Notes under the pieces: generated by a model
What the model saw: only the letters and a program-made list of their open reading frames with translations
Told to the model about the DNA's origin: nothing
Databases searched by the model: none
Program-made: the position numbers and the translations under genes
NCBI GenBank assembly: GCA_019973155.2
Contig: BPQB01000001.1
Span: 620,001-684,000 of the forward strand
DNA from: Phanerochaete sordida
Lineage: Eukaryota > Basidiomycota > Agaricomycetes > Polyporales > Phanerochaetaceae
Reading direction: 5' to 3'
Length of the DNA: 64,000 nucleotides
Shown here: piece by piece, positions 47,668 to 59,408 of the stretch
Numbering within the stretch: the stretch's first letter is position 1
Layout of the letters: every line of letters begins with the position of its first letter

Positions 47668-48316
47668 ATGAGTAAACTTGCGGACCCAAACGTCAGCCTC
47701 GCCGCGACCACACATCCCACTTCCCCCGCACCCTCTACCGCTGCCAACATGCGCCACAATTCAGCCCTACCAGTGTTCTACTGGTTTGTGTTTGGGTGGT
47801 ACGAGCCTCTCCTCGCAACTGGAGGTGCGCTTGGAGCACTGCTGTATCCGGAGCAGGTAAGTTCAGACCGCGTCTGGTCGTTCCACTAGAGTTTCATGGT
47901 GCGCTCGAAAGGTGTACATCCAGCAAGCACCGTGGCCGCAAGGTCAAATACCACAAGGCCCGCTGCCTAGAGCTGCGGTCGTGACGTTGCTCCAACTCGC
48001 GCACACAGTTGGCCTACTGGGCCTGCTCAACTTCTTTGTCCTCTGGGCGGCGCGGAAACACCTTTGGTCGCAGCCAGCGATACAAGAGAAGATAGTTGGT
48101 GCACTTCTCGCCCCACTTCTCCTCGGAGACTTTCTCCACATCTTCTTAACACTCTGGGCGATCGGAGACGACAGGTGGGAAGTGCACAAGTGGCAGGGCA
48201 CGCTCTGGATCACCATCGTCTCAGGATTCACGCTGATGATTCCGAGACTGGCATGGCATTTGGGGGTGGGGAGATATATGGAGAGCAGGGATGGGCAGTT
48301 GGTCAAGAAGAGCTAG
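47668..48316 (+). CDS. DUF7704-like four-helix membrane protein
   Basis: Exons 47668-47856 and 47912-48316 give 197 residues. Hydrophobic helices include ALPVFYWFVFGWYEPLLATG, AAVVTLLQLAHTVGLLGLLN, IVGALLAPLLLGDFLHIFLT and TLWITIVSGFTLMIPRLAWH. The order (xPxxYxxxFxxxEP near the start, a Gln-rich tether, GDxxH in the third helix) matches small fungal DUF7704 proteins, whose function is unknown. An internal Met at 47749 is an alternative start that keeps all helices. The C-terminus ends in KKS. Convergent with COX18. Confidence 0.72.
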
Positions 48317-48551
48317 ATGTACTCGCAACAGAGGATGTGGCTGACACTCTTCGTGGACAATGCTAGATCTATAGAGGAAATTAGTACGTATTTCGAAGAG
48401 GACGTAATGTATGGACCGTCATATTAGATCAAGAAGGAATCACCGTGAACCAAGCAGCACTAGATGCAATTGCGAGGCTCACTCCGACCACGGTTGTAAT
48501 CATCCGGAGGCAATGACGAAGATGTCACTCACCAACAGCTAGTTCCACCGA

Positions 48552-49710
48552 CTACCGCTTGTTCGGTGCCTTCCCTGTCCTGACGACGGACGGCATCTCG
48601 CCAGAAGCCTCCGCCGCGGCCTGCGCAGTACTCCGTGCGCGACGTCTACGGAGATCCCACCAGTCCAGTGCCCACGTCTGGAGTAGACCAAACGCAGCTG
48701 AGGTGACCCAGTACAATTGTATACTCTGCGACACGGTCAGCAAGAGCCAAACAGCTAAGACGCGACTACGCACTCCGGGGACTAGAAGCGCGATGAGGAT
48801 ACGCCCAACGGACGCCACGCGCAGTGCCGTCTGGAATATCTTCCGCGGCTCGACGACAGTCTCGCCCGCCGCGCGCCGTTTCGCTGTGTACTCCGCAGCC
48901 TGCTGTTCACGTGCGCGGGCCTCCGCGGTCATGAACCAGCGGGACGCGTCCACGTTCGCGAACGTGATGATACCAAGCACGACGGGAAGTGTTCCCGTCG
49001 GGTCGCCGTGTGACAGCGACGTGAGAGTCAGGAAGGACTCTGAGTCGAGCACAGTCGGGGGCGCCGACGCCCTGCCGAGCATCATCGAGAAGCCGACGAA
49101 CAGCGGCAGCTGAGTGATGGGTGGGATGAGCATCGTCGGCAGGACCGAGGTGCCATGTTGCTTTGCGAGCTCCTTCTGACGTGCTTTTATCTACGAACGC
49201 AGGTCAGAACAGGAATACTAGAAAGAGCAGGCTACTCGTACCAATGGTTGCGCACGCTTTGCGTGTTCCTTCATAGCTTCCTCCCTTGTCCCTCGGAAGC
49301 CATCCCTCCGCATTTCCTCATGAACCTGCTGAAGGATCGCGGGGCGTTCCGCTTTGAGCTGGGGAAGGACGACCTCTTCTGTTCTCAGTTGACGTTTTCG
49401 AGCCTGTGGTAGGGTTTAGCCAGCTGGGCATTGTGTCCTGCAGTCTACGTACCCATATTGAGAATGGCACAGTAAATACCACACGGCTAGCGATAGTCAA
49501 GAGGATTATGGTCCCTGAGTATGGTGGTATATACTCCGGGAACGGAATCGCGAGGGCGAGGTCGAGGAACCCATCGGAGGCGCGCTGTATCACGTCGGAC
49601 GTGAAAGCCCTTCGTCGTCCCGCACATCTGACTAGAGGTTTTGCCAAGAGATGGCCGCAAGCAACATGCCGTGTCGCGGTCCGCGAAGTGAGTTGGGACA
49701 AAGCCAGCAT
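48552..49710 (-). CDS. COX18: Mitochondrial OXA1/COX18-type membrane insertase
   Basis: Exons 49710-49453, 49403-49242 and 49190-48552 give 352 residues. The N-terminus (MLALSQLTSRTATRHVACGH ... RCAGRRRAF) is a mitochondrial presequence. The YidC/Oxa1 core has the first helix IPPYSGTIILLTIASRVVFT, an Arg/Lys loop (ARKRQLRTEEVVLPQLKAER), then LPTMLIPPITQLPLFVGFSM, and later helices (VVLGIITFANVDASRW; LIALLVPGVRSRVLAVWLLL). The short length, lack of a long C-terminal ribosome-binding tail and the loop pattern favour Cox18 over Oxa1, but this call is moderate. Cox18 inserts the C-terminal part of Cox2 into the inner membrane. Confidence 0.8.
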
Positions 49711-50033
49711 GGAGTCGCGAAGTCACGAGCGCTCGTGCACGCTGACTTCGTCTTTCCCCGATTTATTTACGAAACCTTCGCCGGCCACACCACGTCCAAG
49801 CGCAGACACGGGGACTCTGATGGTATCGAGTTCACCTCAGAAAATACAAGCAGATGTAAGGAATGGATATGATATGCCGTGGTCGAGGTAGCATGTCGGA
49901 TTGCGAGAGGGAAGAAAAATCATGTGGTGCTACAGGCATATCATAAAACATAGTGGAAAGCCCTCTCTCCCGGATCAACCCCTGCAACCCAGCCCGACTA
50001 GCCGTCTCGTCCCTCAGAAGTGCACTTCTAAGC
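49711..50033. other. short intergenic COX18 promoter / RPL6 3' region
   Basis: No gene supported. Holds the COX18 promoter and RPL6 3'-end signals. Confidence 0.5.
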
Positions 50034-50810
50034 TTAGAAGGCCAACAGGTGGGGGTACTGGCCCTTCGAGAGGCCCCAGCTTGCCCGGAGGTACTTGTGG
50101 AGGTACTCGGTCTTCTTGACCGCGGCAATGATGGCAGAGTCAACAGCCTTTTGGTCGGCAGCCTTGGACTCGGGGAACGCCTCCTTGGCCTTGGGCTTGC
50201 CCTCAGCGAAGAACTCCTCCTCCGCAGAGCTCTTGCCCTTGGAGGAAGCCTTGGCGAAGTAAGCGTCGTTGATCTTCTCGTCGACCTAGTCGCGGTTTGT
50301 ATGTGAGAACTCTCCTCGTCCGAGAAACCTCGATAGTCAACGAACCTTGAAGTCGCCGAGCTCGACCTGAGTGGAGGTGGCGATAACGTAGGCCTGGTTG
50401 ACCCGGCGGAGTGGGACACCGTTGACCTTGTACGGGCCAGTAACGAGAAGCAGGCCGCTGTCGAGCTGCTTCAGGAAGACGACGCGCTTGCCGGCGAAGC
50501 GGCCAGCGAGGAGGATGAGGACGGTGCCAGGGGTGATAGACGAGCGCAGCTTGGTGGGCTTGGGGCTCTTGCGGCTCTTCTTGGGCTGGCGGACGTCCTC
50601 AGCGGGGTAGAATCGTGGCGCCTTCTGGGTAGGAACGACGCGCTTGCTGCCGTTGTTGGCACCGCCAACAGTCACCTCCTTGGTGGGGGCGACCTCAGCA
50701 GCAGCCGGCTTCTCGGTCTTTTTCAGGCCCTTGAAGAGGCCACGGCGGGCGAAGACTTGCGAGCGGGACAGCCGTCCGACGCCGGGGACGAGATCCTTGC
50801 TGCGGGCCAT
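50034..50810 (-). CDS. RPL6: 60S ribosomal protein L6 (eL6)
   Basis: Exons 50810-50346 and 50285-50034 give 238 residues. The basic N-terminus ([20 protein letters not shown]) is typical of fungal eL6. The KOW-containing core reads [40 protein letters not shown] and [20 protein letters not shown]. The tail is Lys/Ala-rich and ends [16 protein letters not shown] structural large-subunit protein. Immediately before the ATG lies an acceptor-like TTTGCTTTAG, so the leader probably carries an intron. Confidence 0.94.
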
Positions 50811-50854
50811 CTAAAGCAAAGTGGTCAGTAGGGAGTCGAAATGAGCGGGCTCAC
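50811..50854 (-). other. probable 5'-UTR intron abutting the RPL6 ATG
   Basis: On the minus strand GTGAGC at 50854 pairs with GCTTTAG ending at 50811, one base before the start codon. An ACTGAC branch-like site lies between. It would be 44 bp, within the local range. Confidence 0.5.
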
Positions 50855-51242
50855 TGGTTCGGGCGTAGTGCATCATCCGTTCCGCAACTTTCACATCCAG
50901 CCTCGAAATCGGTCCCTGCACTCCCTTCAACTTCCCAGCAGCATTCCATCCTCCTCCAGCACGCATTCCACGCCCGAACAGCAAGAAACGGTGCTCACTG
51001 CGTTGATCTTGAGGGTTGCTGAATGTGTTGACGGCCTCGACTGCCTGGCTTGGACGAGCGTGACGCGGCGCTCCCGTGACGTATGTGACCGACGCTTTGT
51101 GACGGAGTGTCGGTAACACGTGTGACGTGCTGGCCCCCGGACCGGGATCCGACACGTCTCCGGGATCCAGTGCTGATCCAGTCATAACACTGTAGCGCAG
51201 ACCTTCCTACCAGTAACACTCGTCGCATACCACTACATCATC
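50855..51242. other. divergent promoter region RPL6 / HAD nucleotidase
   Basis: Contains the RPL6 upstream leader and both promoters. No additional gene seen. Confidence 0.5.
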
Positions 51243-52291
51243 ATGACTGTGGACATATCGCAAAGTAAGGATCCAAATAATCTCTCGCTCATTGTTCCTG
51301 AGTCTGCTCGCTCGGCAGCTTCTGTCGACGACCGCTATGTCATCTTCTTCGACATCGACAATACTCTGTACTCGGCGAGCTCAAAGATCTCGCAAGCCAT
51401 GGGCGAGCGCATACACGGTGCGTAAAAATTCAGTATCCCCTTCCTCATGCGCCATCACTGACGAGCCCTTCCAGCATACTTCTTGAGCCTTGGACTGGAG
51501 GAGGAGCGCGCGACGGAACTGCACCACAAGTACTACACGGAATACGGCCTTGCGCTGAGAGGGCTTGTGAGACACCATGAGATTGGTGAGGTAGCACTTC
51601 TTGCTCTATTGCGTCGTACGTATCGTGCTAACTCGCGCTGCAGACCCTCTCGACTTCGACAAGAAATGCGACGGCTCTCTGCCGCTAGAGGAGATGATCA
51701 AGCCAGACCCTCATCTCCGCCAACTACTGCAAGACATAGACCGCAGCAAAGCTAGAGTGTGGGCTCTTACCAACGCCTACAAGACCGTGAGCAGACTGTC
51801 CGCCGTCGCGTAGACTGGTGCTGACTCAGGCCCGCAGCACGCCCACCGCGTCCTTCGGATCTTGGGGGTCGACGACTTGATCGAGGGAGTCATCTTCTGC
51901 GACTACGGCAACCCGAAGTTCTCGTGCAAGCCCGAGCCCCAATTCTACCTCGACGTACGTACCCGCTGCGCTCTGCTGCCTATCCCGGGACACTGAGCGA
52001 GGATTCACCGCACAGGCCATGCAGAAAGCTGCCGTCAGCGACCCCAAGAAGATCTTCTTCATCGATGACAGCCGGAACAACGTCGCTGCTGCTGCCGCTC
52101 TAGGGTGGGGCAGCTGCGTCCATTTCTGTGAAGCGGGCCTTGAGACCGTAGAAGGCGGGAAGGCGAAGCAGATCTCCGCAGACGGGAAGGAGCCCTTACC
52201 AGGAGCTATTGTCGTCGGGAGGCTGGAGGAGCTGAGATCTGTTTGGAGCGAGGTCTTCAAGACCACAGAGGACGGGTCGGCGAAGAAATGA
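51243..52291 (+). CDS. Pyrimidine 5'-nucleotidase-like HAD hydrolase (Sdt1/Phm8 family)
   Basis: Exons 51243-51417, 51475-51585, 51644-51786, 51838-51954 and 52016-52291 give 273 residues. All four HAD motifs are present: FFDIDNTLYSAS (catalytic DxD, about residue 36), ALTNAYKTHAHRVL (motif II), CKPEPQFY (motif III Lys) and FIDDSRNNVAAA (motif IV). The helical cap has YYTEYGLALRGLV, the Sdt1/Phm8 signature. The family dephosphorylates pyrimidine nucleoside monophosphates (Sdt1) or NMPs and lysophosphatidate (Phm8); which one is not decidable by eye. Convergent with PHAF1, 149 bp apart. Confidence 0.88.
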
Positions 52292-52439
52292 GCAGGCTGT
52301 TGGTATGTATACAAATTCCGAGTGTAAACTAGACATGGGACGCATTATTTAGTTATGTTACAAGATGTAGATGTAGATACCCGTGTTAAATGCACATGAA
52401 TTGATATTGGTGATACAGTCCGGACGAAGCTATTCCGGC

Positions 52440-53944
52440 TCAGAAGAGCATGACAGCAACGACATGCGCACTTTCGGCGACTTCAAGCACGACGCCGTCG
52501 AAGCCTAGCAGTTCTACAGCAGTACAGGGATCAATCTTTGCCACACCTGTGACAGAGTCTACTCACCAGTACTTGAATTCGGTAGCGTGAGCCCGTCCTC
52601 TTCGTCCGTCCTATCCAGGCGCATCGTGGGTGGGGTCTCGCCTGGGCTGAGGAAATGCCGGATGTCTTCGAACTATGGACGGTCAGTAAAGCATAACGCC
52701 ACACATGATTAAAGCATACACGGTCATAGAACCATTTCCGTGGCGGAGTGTCTGAAACTCCTTAAGCCTCGAACAAGGACCCTGGGCTATAGAACTCACC
52801 ATCTTCGTCGTCCTCAGGGCGTCCCTGTATTGCCCAAGGACAGCGTTTGTACCGTTGGAACAGTGGCGTACCGGGCTGAATGAGCAAGAAACGGCTGTCA
52901 GCTCGTACATGAAGAGCACCACACCATTCTCTCGTACCATATTGGAGTGGATAATTATTTTCTTGACGACGTGTGTAGTCCCCCCGATGAGAAAATCTAT
53001 CCCGTGCTGGAAGTAGTTGTAGAAGTCTACGCTGTCCTTCAGCAAAGCTACACGGTCTAGTTGAGCACGAGTATACTGACACCCGGTGTCGATATCCGGA
53101 TCTTCCTCCTTTGATTTGGAGTGTATATTCATTCTGTTGTCTTCCCTGTAGTGCACGCGTATTGGCGGCCCCAGGTCGCATGTAAGATCCTGAGCTGTAG
53201 TAATCCCAATGCGAACATTGACGGAGGGCATAGACGAAGGGTAGAATTTCAGTGTAACACCGTCATGAGCCTGAGAATACTTGTCAGTACATTGTGGGTG
53301 CTGCGAAGGGATACAGTACCTTCACGATTGCACTCTCGATGTCGCCGTGCATGGCATCACAGACTCGGACCTCGGAGAGGACATCGTCCGCGTCCTCGCT
53401 TGCATTCTTCTGAGATACTATGACGCGTTTCACTTCCTGCGTCTTCTCCTCGTGCTGAGGTGATGAAGGCCGCAATGTGTCGGCACGCCCATCCTCCTCA
53501 AAACTAAACCATACGCCAGGGTAACGCAGGTCATCACCTGCATACGTAGGCCCAAAGGCTCTGCTTACACCCACTCTCCTGAGAATATCTTTGGGGGAAG
53601 ATAAGATCATGTTCTTGTATCGCAGGGTGACAGGGGGATGTGGGTCCTGCAGCTTCTTCAGGCATATCGTATGCAAGCGTTGGTGTTTCCCGGAGAATAA
53701 GAGGTCCAGGTGTGGACGAAGATGCAATATCACCGGGCTGATCGGCGAGTCAGGGTCGTACTTCACATCCACCTGGGGGAAAGAGTGTGGATCGTTGCGC
53801 AGCATGTCGAGCACCGTCCACAGGGACATGCCTACGACGGCCCAGTCAATTGGTACGCTTCCGACACGAGGCGGAGGACGTACCAAGCTCGAACTGTCCA
53901 AGACCGACTCCGGGCCTGATCTCAACGTCGAGCTTGGGGTACAT
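52440..53944 (-). CDS. PHAF1/UPF0183 (C16orf70-like) protein
   Basis: Exons 53944-53884, 53831-53320, 53270-52938, 52875-52800, 52751-52720 (32 nt), 52672-52567 and 52513-52440 give 397 residues, the family's usual size. The N-terminus has RPGVGLGQFELGMSLWTVLD. The core has SPVILHLRPHLDLLFSGKHQ, LGRVG-like LRRVGVSRAFGPTYAGDDLR and YPGVWFSFEEDG. The centre holds YNYFQHGIDFLIGGTTHVVK and a 32-nt exon giving TPPRKWFYDR directly before FEDIRHFLSP. Mammalian PHAF1 binds PI3P and PI4P on autophagosomes with BCAS3; a membrane-trafficking role is inferred. The stretch QYTRAQLDRVALLKDSV in exon 3 could contain a missed intron. Shares a 234-bp divergent promoter with DPB2. Confidence 0.84.
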
Positions 53945-54178
53945 CTTTGGCGTTGTGGATGATACGGGTACTGGTTCGATGGCGTGGTCAGAATCAAGGT
54001 CGCCTCGGATGACGAGGGGAGCAAGCAACCTGCATTTGGAATGCTCAAGCGCCCATTAAAGGCGGGCGCCTACGCGGTGTTGCCGCGTCGCGTCGCGTCG
54101 ACCTTTGGTCTGGAACCACCACCATCCTCTCCCTCCCTACAATCACTCCTATTCGCGCATTGGATTCAACGTTGCGGA

Positions 54179-56301
54179 ATGGCGGACCCAAGACAGAGAG
54201 CTATTATTAAGGTGCGCTCCGCTCATGTCGTCTGTCACTCGAGCTAAATGTTCAACTAGGTATTCAGGAAATATAGCCATTCACTCGGCCCTGAAGCCCT
54301 AGAATTTATCGAGGAAGTTCTCGAGCGTCATGAGATACCTGATGATCAAGTCGAGCAGGCTGTTGAATGGATTGCCAAGGAGTATAACAAGCAGGATGGT
54401 GAGTGAGCTGCCAGTTTTTCTACGCGACTAGCTGACCGCGATGCAGACGCTCAGATGAAGGTCTCCCTCGATGTCCTCCAAAGAGTCTACGAAGCATTCC
54501 AAGAAGGCGGGGATACGACTGAAGGAGACTTCCTTGATCCAGAGAGCCACCTACATTTCATAGACGCATTCGAAATGCCACTATGGAACTGGTCAACGGA
54601 GCGCAGTGCGTTTGAGAGGTGAGTGCGTGAAGCTTATGTTGGACCAGCGCGAAGTTGATCTTGACAAAGAGTTCTTGCGCCATTGACTGCGTCTGGCTCT
54701 GCAGACTCGCGAATTGCTGCCGTTAGAAACCGTCTAAGCATCATCAAGCAAACGATCCTCCGAAACGACCACTTCTCTCCATCCACTATCGCCGCGAGAG
54801 ATCGAGAAAACCTGCTCACTGTACGAGCTTTACGCTTTTGTTGCCATCTCAAGCTGATCAGAGACTCACAGCTGCGTTCAACGAAACAACTTCTCGGCCG
54901 TGCTGGCCAGCGGTTCCTTCTCTTTGGCATGCTCTCACATTCTAAAGAGGGAAGGCTATGCTTAGAAGATGAGGACGGTGCTGTCGAGCTTGATTTCTCA
55001 CAGCTGGTGCGTGTGTGCATTCTGCGCGTTTGACATTATGTTCAATGGTAGCACCATAGGATCAACCAAGCGAGGGCCTATTCACCGAAGGCTGCTTTGC
55101 CCTCATTGAAGGCGACTACACAGATGATGCGACTTTGCAAGTCATTGCTATCGGTCACCCGCCGTGTGAAAGCCGAGAAGCGGCTCGGTCAATATACGGA
55201 CACATTGATTTCCTGGGCAAAGGCGCGACAACGCTGGCCGAAGACGTACGTCGTCTTTACCACTGACCATGCGCATACAATTCATGCTCGAGATACCAGA
55301 GTCAATTGGCGACGCGTCTGCGAGAAGACTGGCCAGACCTGCGCTTCTTCGTACTGTCCGACGTTTGGCTGGATCATCCAGATACGATGCAGGGACTGAA
55401 GAAGCTCTTCGATAATTGCGTAGAGAATCAGTTCATCCCGCGTCTTGTCGTCTTGTGCGGCAACTTCAGCCAGCGCGGCGTCGCACAGGGGAATGCAAGA
55501 GAGATAAGAAGGTACCAAGGTGAATATAAATCTTGTTCGCTTCATAACATCGGCTCACTCTCCATAATAGATGGCTTCGATTCCTTGGCTGAGCTCATTG
55601 CTTCGTACCCGGTCTTCACGCGCCAGACGCATTTTGTGCTAGTCCCTGGGCCCCGCGACATCACTATCAACTCAATTCTACCCCGGAAACCTCTTCTGTC
55701 GTCATTCACTAGCAAGCTGAAGAGTAGGGTCCCGAAGCTTCATCTCGGCTCAAATCCCTGTCGCATCAAATTTTGCGACCAAGAGATGGTGATCTTCCGA
55801 GAAGACCTCATGGCTCGAATGCTGAGGAATCTCGTCGGAGTGAAGCCTGACGTTCGGGAGGATGACCTCAAGCGTTATGTGAGTGCCATTTTTTCTACTT
55901 CGAGACGACCTCGCCGACGGTGTTTCAGCTCGTTCAATCCGTGCTCGACCAAAGTCATCTAGTCCCTCTTACGGCGTCTATTCAGCCCACATTGCCAGAG
56001 TTCGACCACACTCTGCGGTTGTACCCATTACCGACCACGGTGAGTTAGCTATCCACAAGTCGTACCTTGCATGTCTTTACCAATGACTAGGTTGTCCTCG
56101 CGGACAAGTATGACCGATACCAAATGACCTACGAAGGCTGCCACGTCTTCAATCCTGGCAGCTTCCTGGGCAACTCTTTTGGTTTCTCCGCATACATTCC
56201 TGTACGGCGGGAGTCCGAAGAATGGTACGTGGATGACTTGCGGTTCGGGCTTGATGGTTCTAAATGATATTCTCAGTGTGCTCGGCTTCGACGACGATTA
56301 G
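54179..56301 (+). CDS. DPB2: DNA polymerase epsilon subunit B (Dpb2)
   Basis: Eleven exons: 54179-54211, 54260-54398, 54447-54618, 54670-54820, 54872-55006, 55060-55245, 55300-55519, 55571-55878, 55929-56039, 56091-56224 and 56277-56301, giving 537 residues, matching POLE2/Dpb2. The N-terminal helical domain ([20 protein letters not shown]) is followed by an OB fold ([20 protein letters not shown]). The inactive calcineurin-like phosphoesterase fold reads [32 protein letters not shown] and [11 protein letters not shown]. The C-terminus holds [18 protein letters not shown]. Dpb2 is essential for the leading-strand polymerase and for CMG helicase assembly in S phase. All ten introns keep phase. 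Confidence 0.93.
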
Positions 56302-57075
56302 CTATGAGCTGCGCTGCGTCGGGATCGTCCTTGGTCTCTACTCACATCGGATTGTATTTTGTGCATGAGACTGAACTAAGCGATGCCGCTATCTATTTCG
56401 CCTCGTCAGCCTTACTGACTGCCGTGGATGGTGCCTGATCTCTCGCGGTCGCTCTCGAAAGCCTGACCTCAGGGCTAGCATTGGGCGTCTCGGATTACCC
56501 GGCAAATTCGCCCCTGTGTCATGTGCCTGGGAAATTTTGCATGTCAGCGCAGCACGCCGAGCGACGAGGTGTCTGTCGTTCTTCCACTTCCAAGCCACAT
56601 CTACATAGAGCGCGGCGGACGGTAAGCATTATGGCTATTCTGAAGCGATAGACTTCGGAGTTCTGACATCACGAAAAGCGACTTCCTATTTACAGCCTGC
56701 AGCAGCATCCTTGTCGGCGACAAGTGCTTGTCACGTTTAGCTGCACTACAGCTCGGTGTCAGCTACATTTGGCCGCACTGTGTGCCTGTAGGGGCGCTCT
56801 CAGTACTTGAGCAGTATTTCGGATACCAGAGCAACACCGGACCCCCAGGCCGTACTCCGTCTCTCGTCGTGCTGGAGACCAAGCTGGCGGACGATGTCGA
56901 CAGCCAGTCACGTAGCGAGCGATGATGCCATGTCGAAGATGAAGGGGCAGGCCGATCATAGACCGATATCCCGAGGCAAAGGTATGTACAAGAAGCATAT
57001 GGCGAAAACTCGCGCTGAACCTCAGAAAAAGGGGGGAATTTGAGGAGCCCAGCTTTGAGTAAGAACGAGTATCTC
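56302..57075. other. intergenic, no confident exons
   Basis: Between DPB2 and the split gene. A weak open stretch at 56728-56925 has no support. Upstream exons of the 57076 gene could lie here (the frame stays open upstream of its first Met), but I could not place splice sites. Confidence 0.4.
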
Positions 57076-58580
57076 ATGAGTGAGGAAGATCAGCGTAAGC
57101 AGACTGCTTATATGCTATACACTTTGGACGTATGGCTGATTTTGTCTGTCTGACTGCAGAATTCATTGAGGCACGAAAACACGGGTGTCTTATCGCAGTT
57201 TGGGCAACATCCTCGACCAAGCAAGATCTGAAAACCTGGGAAGAACTACCACCTCTGTACATCACGAGAAGGCCACTCGCACCCAGCCATCAAAGCAAAT
57301 TTCAGCGTGAGCTGTTAGCGAAGCAAACACTAAAGCGAACTATTCCCTTCGCAATTTTTACAGCAACCAACAAAATCAACCCGCATGTTATGTCGGTGGG
57401 GTTAGGCGGAGATGTGTGGGTCACCGAGGAAGCGGTTCAGGTATTTGATGGCTGTCAATGGCACGACTGGCACCCCGAGGAAAGATTCAAGCATCCGCAC
57501 CTGGAGGCGTATCTCGCGTGGCATCCAAAGGCGCATCAGTTGACGTATATTGCCGCAGGCTTGCCTGCTTTGGAGCGTGCCTGGCGTGACGACAGGGAGT
57601 TATCGTTTGTCGAGGAGGGTTTTCGCGCGCGAATGGACAGCATCTATGTGGAACCAGCCCTTCAGCGAGTACGTGAGCTGGCCCCTCCAGCTGGTCCTTA
57701 TCGGAGACCACTGCCCCAGGAAGTTCTAGCGGCCATGATCTTCCCGGTATACGATTTTCTGTACCGGTCAAAGGTAGCCCACCCTCTCTCCACTCATAAT
57801 TTTCACTGACAAATTGAATGAAGGGCGCAGTCTCAGGGCTGTCTCCCATAGATGCTTCGCTTACGCCCGAAGAACGAGGAGAGCCTTCACAATCAAGTGC
57901 AAAGACCACCGCTCAACGATGTACCCAAATTACCGCCACAATGGCCACCAGTTCTTCTACGTCCAGACCTTTGACGCTGGGCAAGCGCAAGACTGACTTA
58001 TCCGACAGTTCTGATGAAGAAGTGTGCAAGCCAGATCCTATACCACATGCCGTTCCCTTGCCATCGAAGTCAGCGAAGGCACAGGTGCGCGCAGACGTGC
58101 CGTCTAGCCCTTCAACGTCGTCCAAGCGACGTCGACTCTCGGTGGGCGACACGCTCAAGAGATCCACTGCTCCGGGAGACAGTTCCGAAGAGCAAGTGCA
58201 CAGCAGCGTGTTTACCGAGGGAGAGTTGGTGCTCCCACAGCCGTCGCTGCCTGATCCAAAAGAGACCCAGGAGGACGTCGTGAAACGCCCGGCGACATCA
58301 ACGGATTCCTCTGGTCATGAGCATTCACCGCCGCCCTCCGACTATCCCTCGACATTGCCTTCTCTTTCATCCCTTGCCCAAGAAATCGCAGCACTTCCTC
58401 CGTACCCAGTGTCAAATGCGGCGACATATCCGGACGTTCATATGGCCGACGCTGCCGATATGTCAACAAAAAACGGCCCACTTCGTCGCCTCAATGGATC
58501 TGAGGTGATGGTCATTCCACAGCAGTATCCTCATCAATCATCCAGCCTCTTCCCGGTCCCCCCATCTCCACAAGCATGGG

Positions 58581-58854
58581 TATGGCGGTATTTCTGTTCA
58601 AAAATTATAACCGCCGTAAACTCACCTTCGATGCCCGTAAACTCAATCCCGACGTCCGTGAACTCAGTCCCGAGGTTTGTATGTCGCTGAGCGCCCTTGA
58701 AATCCCGTGTGCTGCTTGATGTCGTCGTAATGGACGGTGGTCCCGATGTCCGTATAACGAGTTTGCGGGCATGGACGAGTGATCGGGGTCCTATACTCGA
58801 ATCGGGAAGGTGCCTAAGCGCCTTCTCCCCGAAGTCCTCGTGAGCAAGTCCGAG
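58581..58854 (+). repeat. left terminal inverted repeat
   Basis: Pairs with 59135-59408. It contains the internal motifs GTAAACTC / GTGAACTC three times within its first 90 bp (near 58616, 58638 and 58660), possible short sub-repeats bound by a transposase. Confidence 0.9.
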
Positions 58855-59134
58855 GTCAAACAGAGACGTGAGCGTCCAGCGCATAATTACTCTGGATGCT
58901 ACAGTCGCCTGATATTGCTTGCCTAGGCTTGGCTTGACCTCGGGCCTTCTCAAGCTGCTCAGCGGCCCCTGGGCCCTGGCAGAGCAAGGAGCACACTGGG
59001 GGCTTTGAGTACAGTGTTCTACGCTCTTCCACTTATGATTTATACATTCAGCCTTATTGAAAGCTTAATATTGCATCTTATAACCTGCATAAATATATTT
59101 AGCACAAGATATTGGCCCAAGAGCGCAAGACGAG

Positions 59135-59408
59135 CTCGGACTTGCTCACGAGGACTTCGGGGAGAAGGCGCTTAGGCACCTTCCCGATTCGAGTATAGGA
59201 CCCCGATCACTCGTCCATGCCCGCAAACTCGTTATACGGACATCGGGACCACCGTCCATTACGACGACATCAAGCAGCACACGGGATTTCAAGGGCGCTC
59301 AGCGACATACAAACCTCGGGACTGAGTTCACGGACGTCGGGATTGAGTTTACGGGCATCGAAGGTGAGTTTACGGCGGTTATAATTTTTGAACAGAAATA
59401 CCGCCATA
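59135..59408 (-). repeat. right terminal inverted repeat
   Basis: Reverse complement of the left arm, beginning inside CTCGGACTTGCTCACGAGG and ending CCGCCATA next to the CATGGG duplicate. Confidence 0.9.

Larger units (their letters stand above)
58581..59408. mobile_element. 828-bp foldback/MITE-like element
   Basis: Ends are 274-bp inverted repeats, 58581-58854 and 59135-59408, that I found identical on reading base by base, starting TATGGCGGTATTTCTG. Between them lie 280 bp, partly A/T-rich, with no coding capacity. It is flanked by a direct duplication CATGGG (58575-58580 and 59409-59414), read as the target-site duplication. Lack of a transposase makes it non-autonomous. The 6-bp duplication does not match the commonest fungal superfamilies, so class is open. 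Identical arms imply recent insertion or recent arm homogenisation. Confidence 0.9.
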
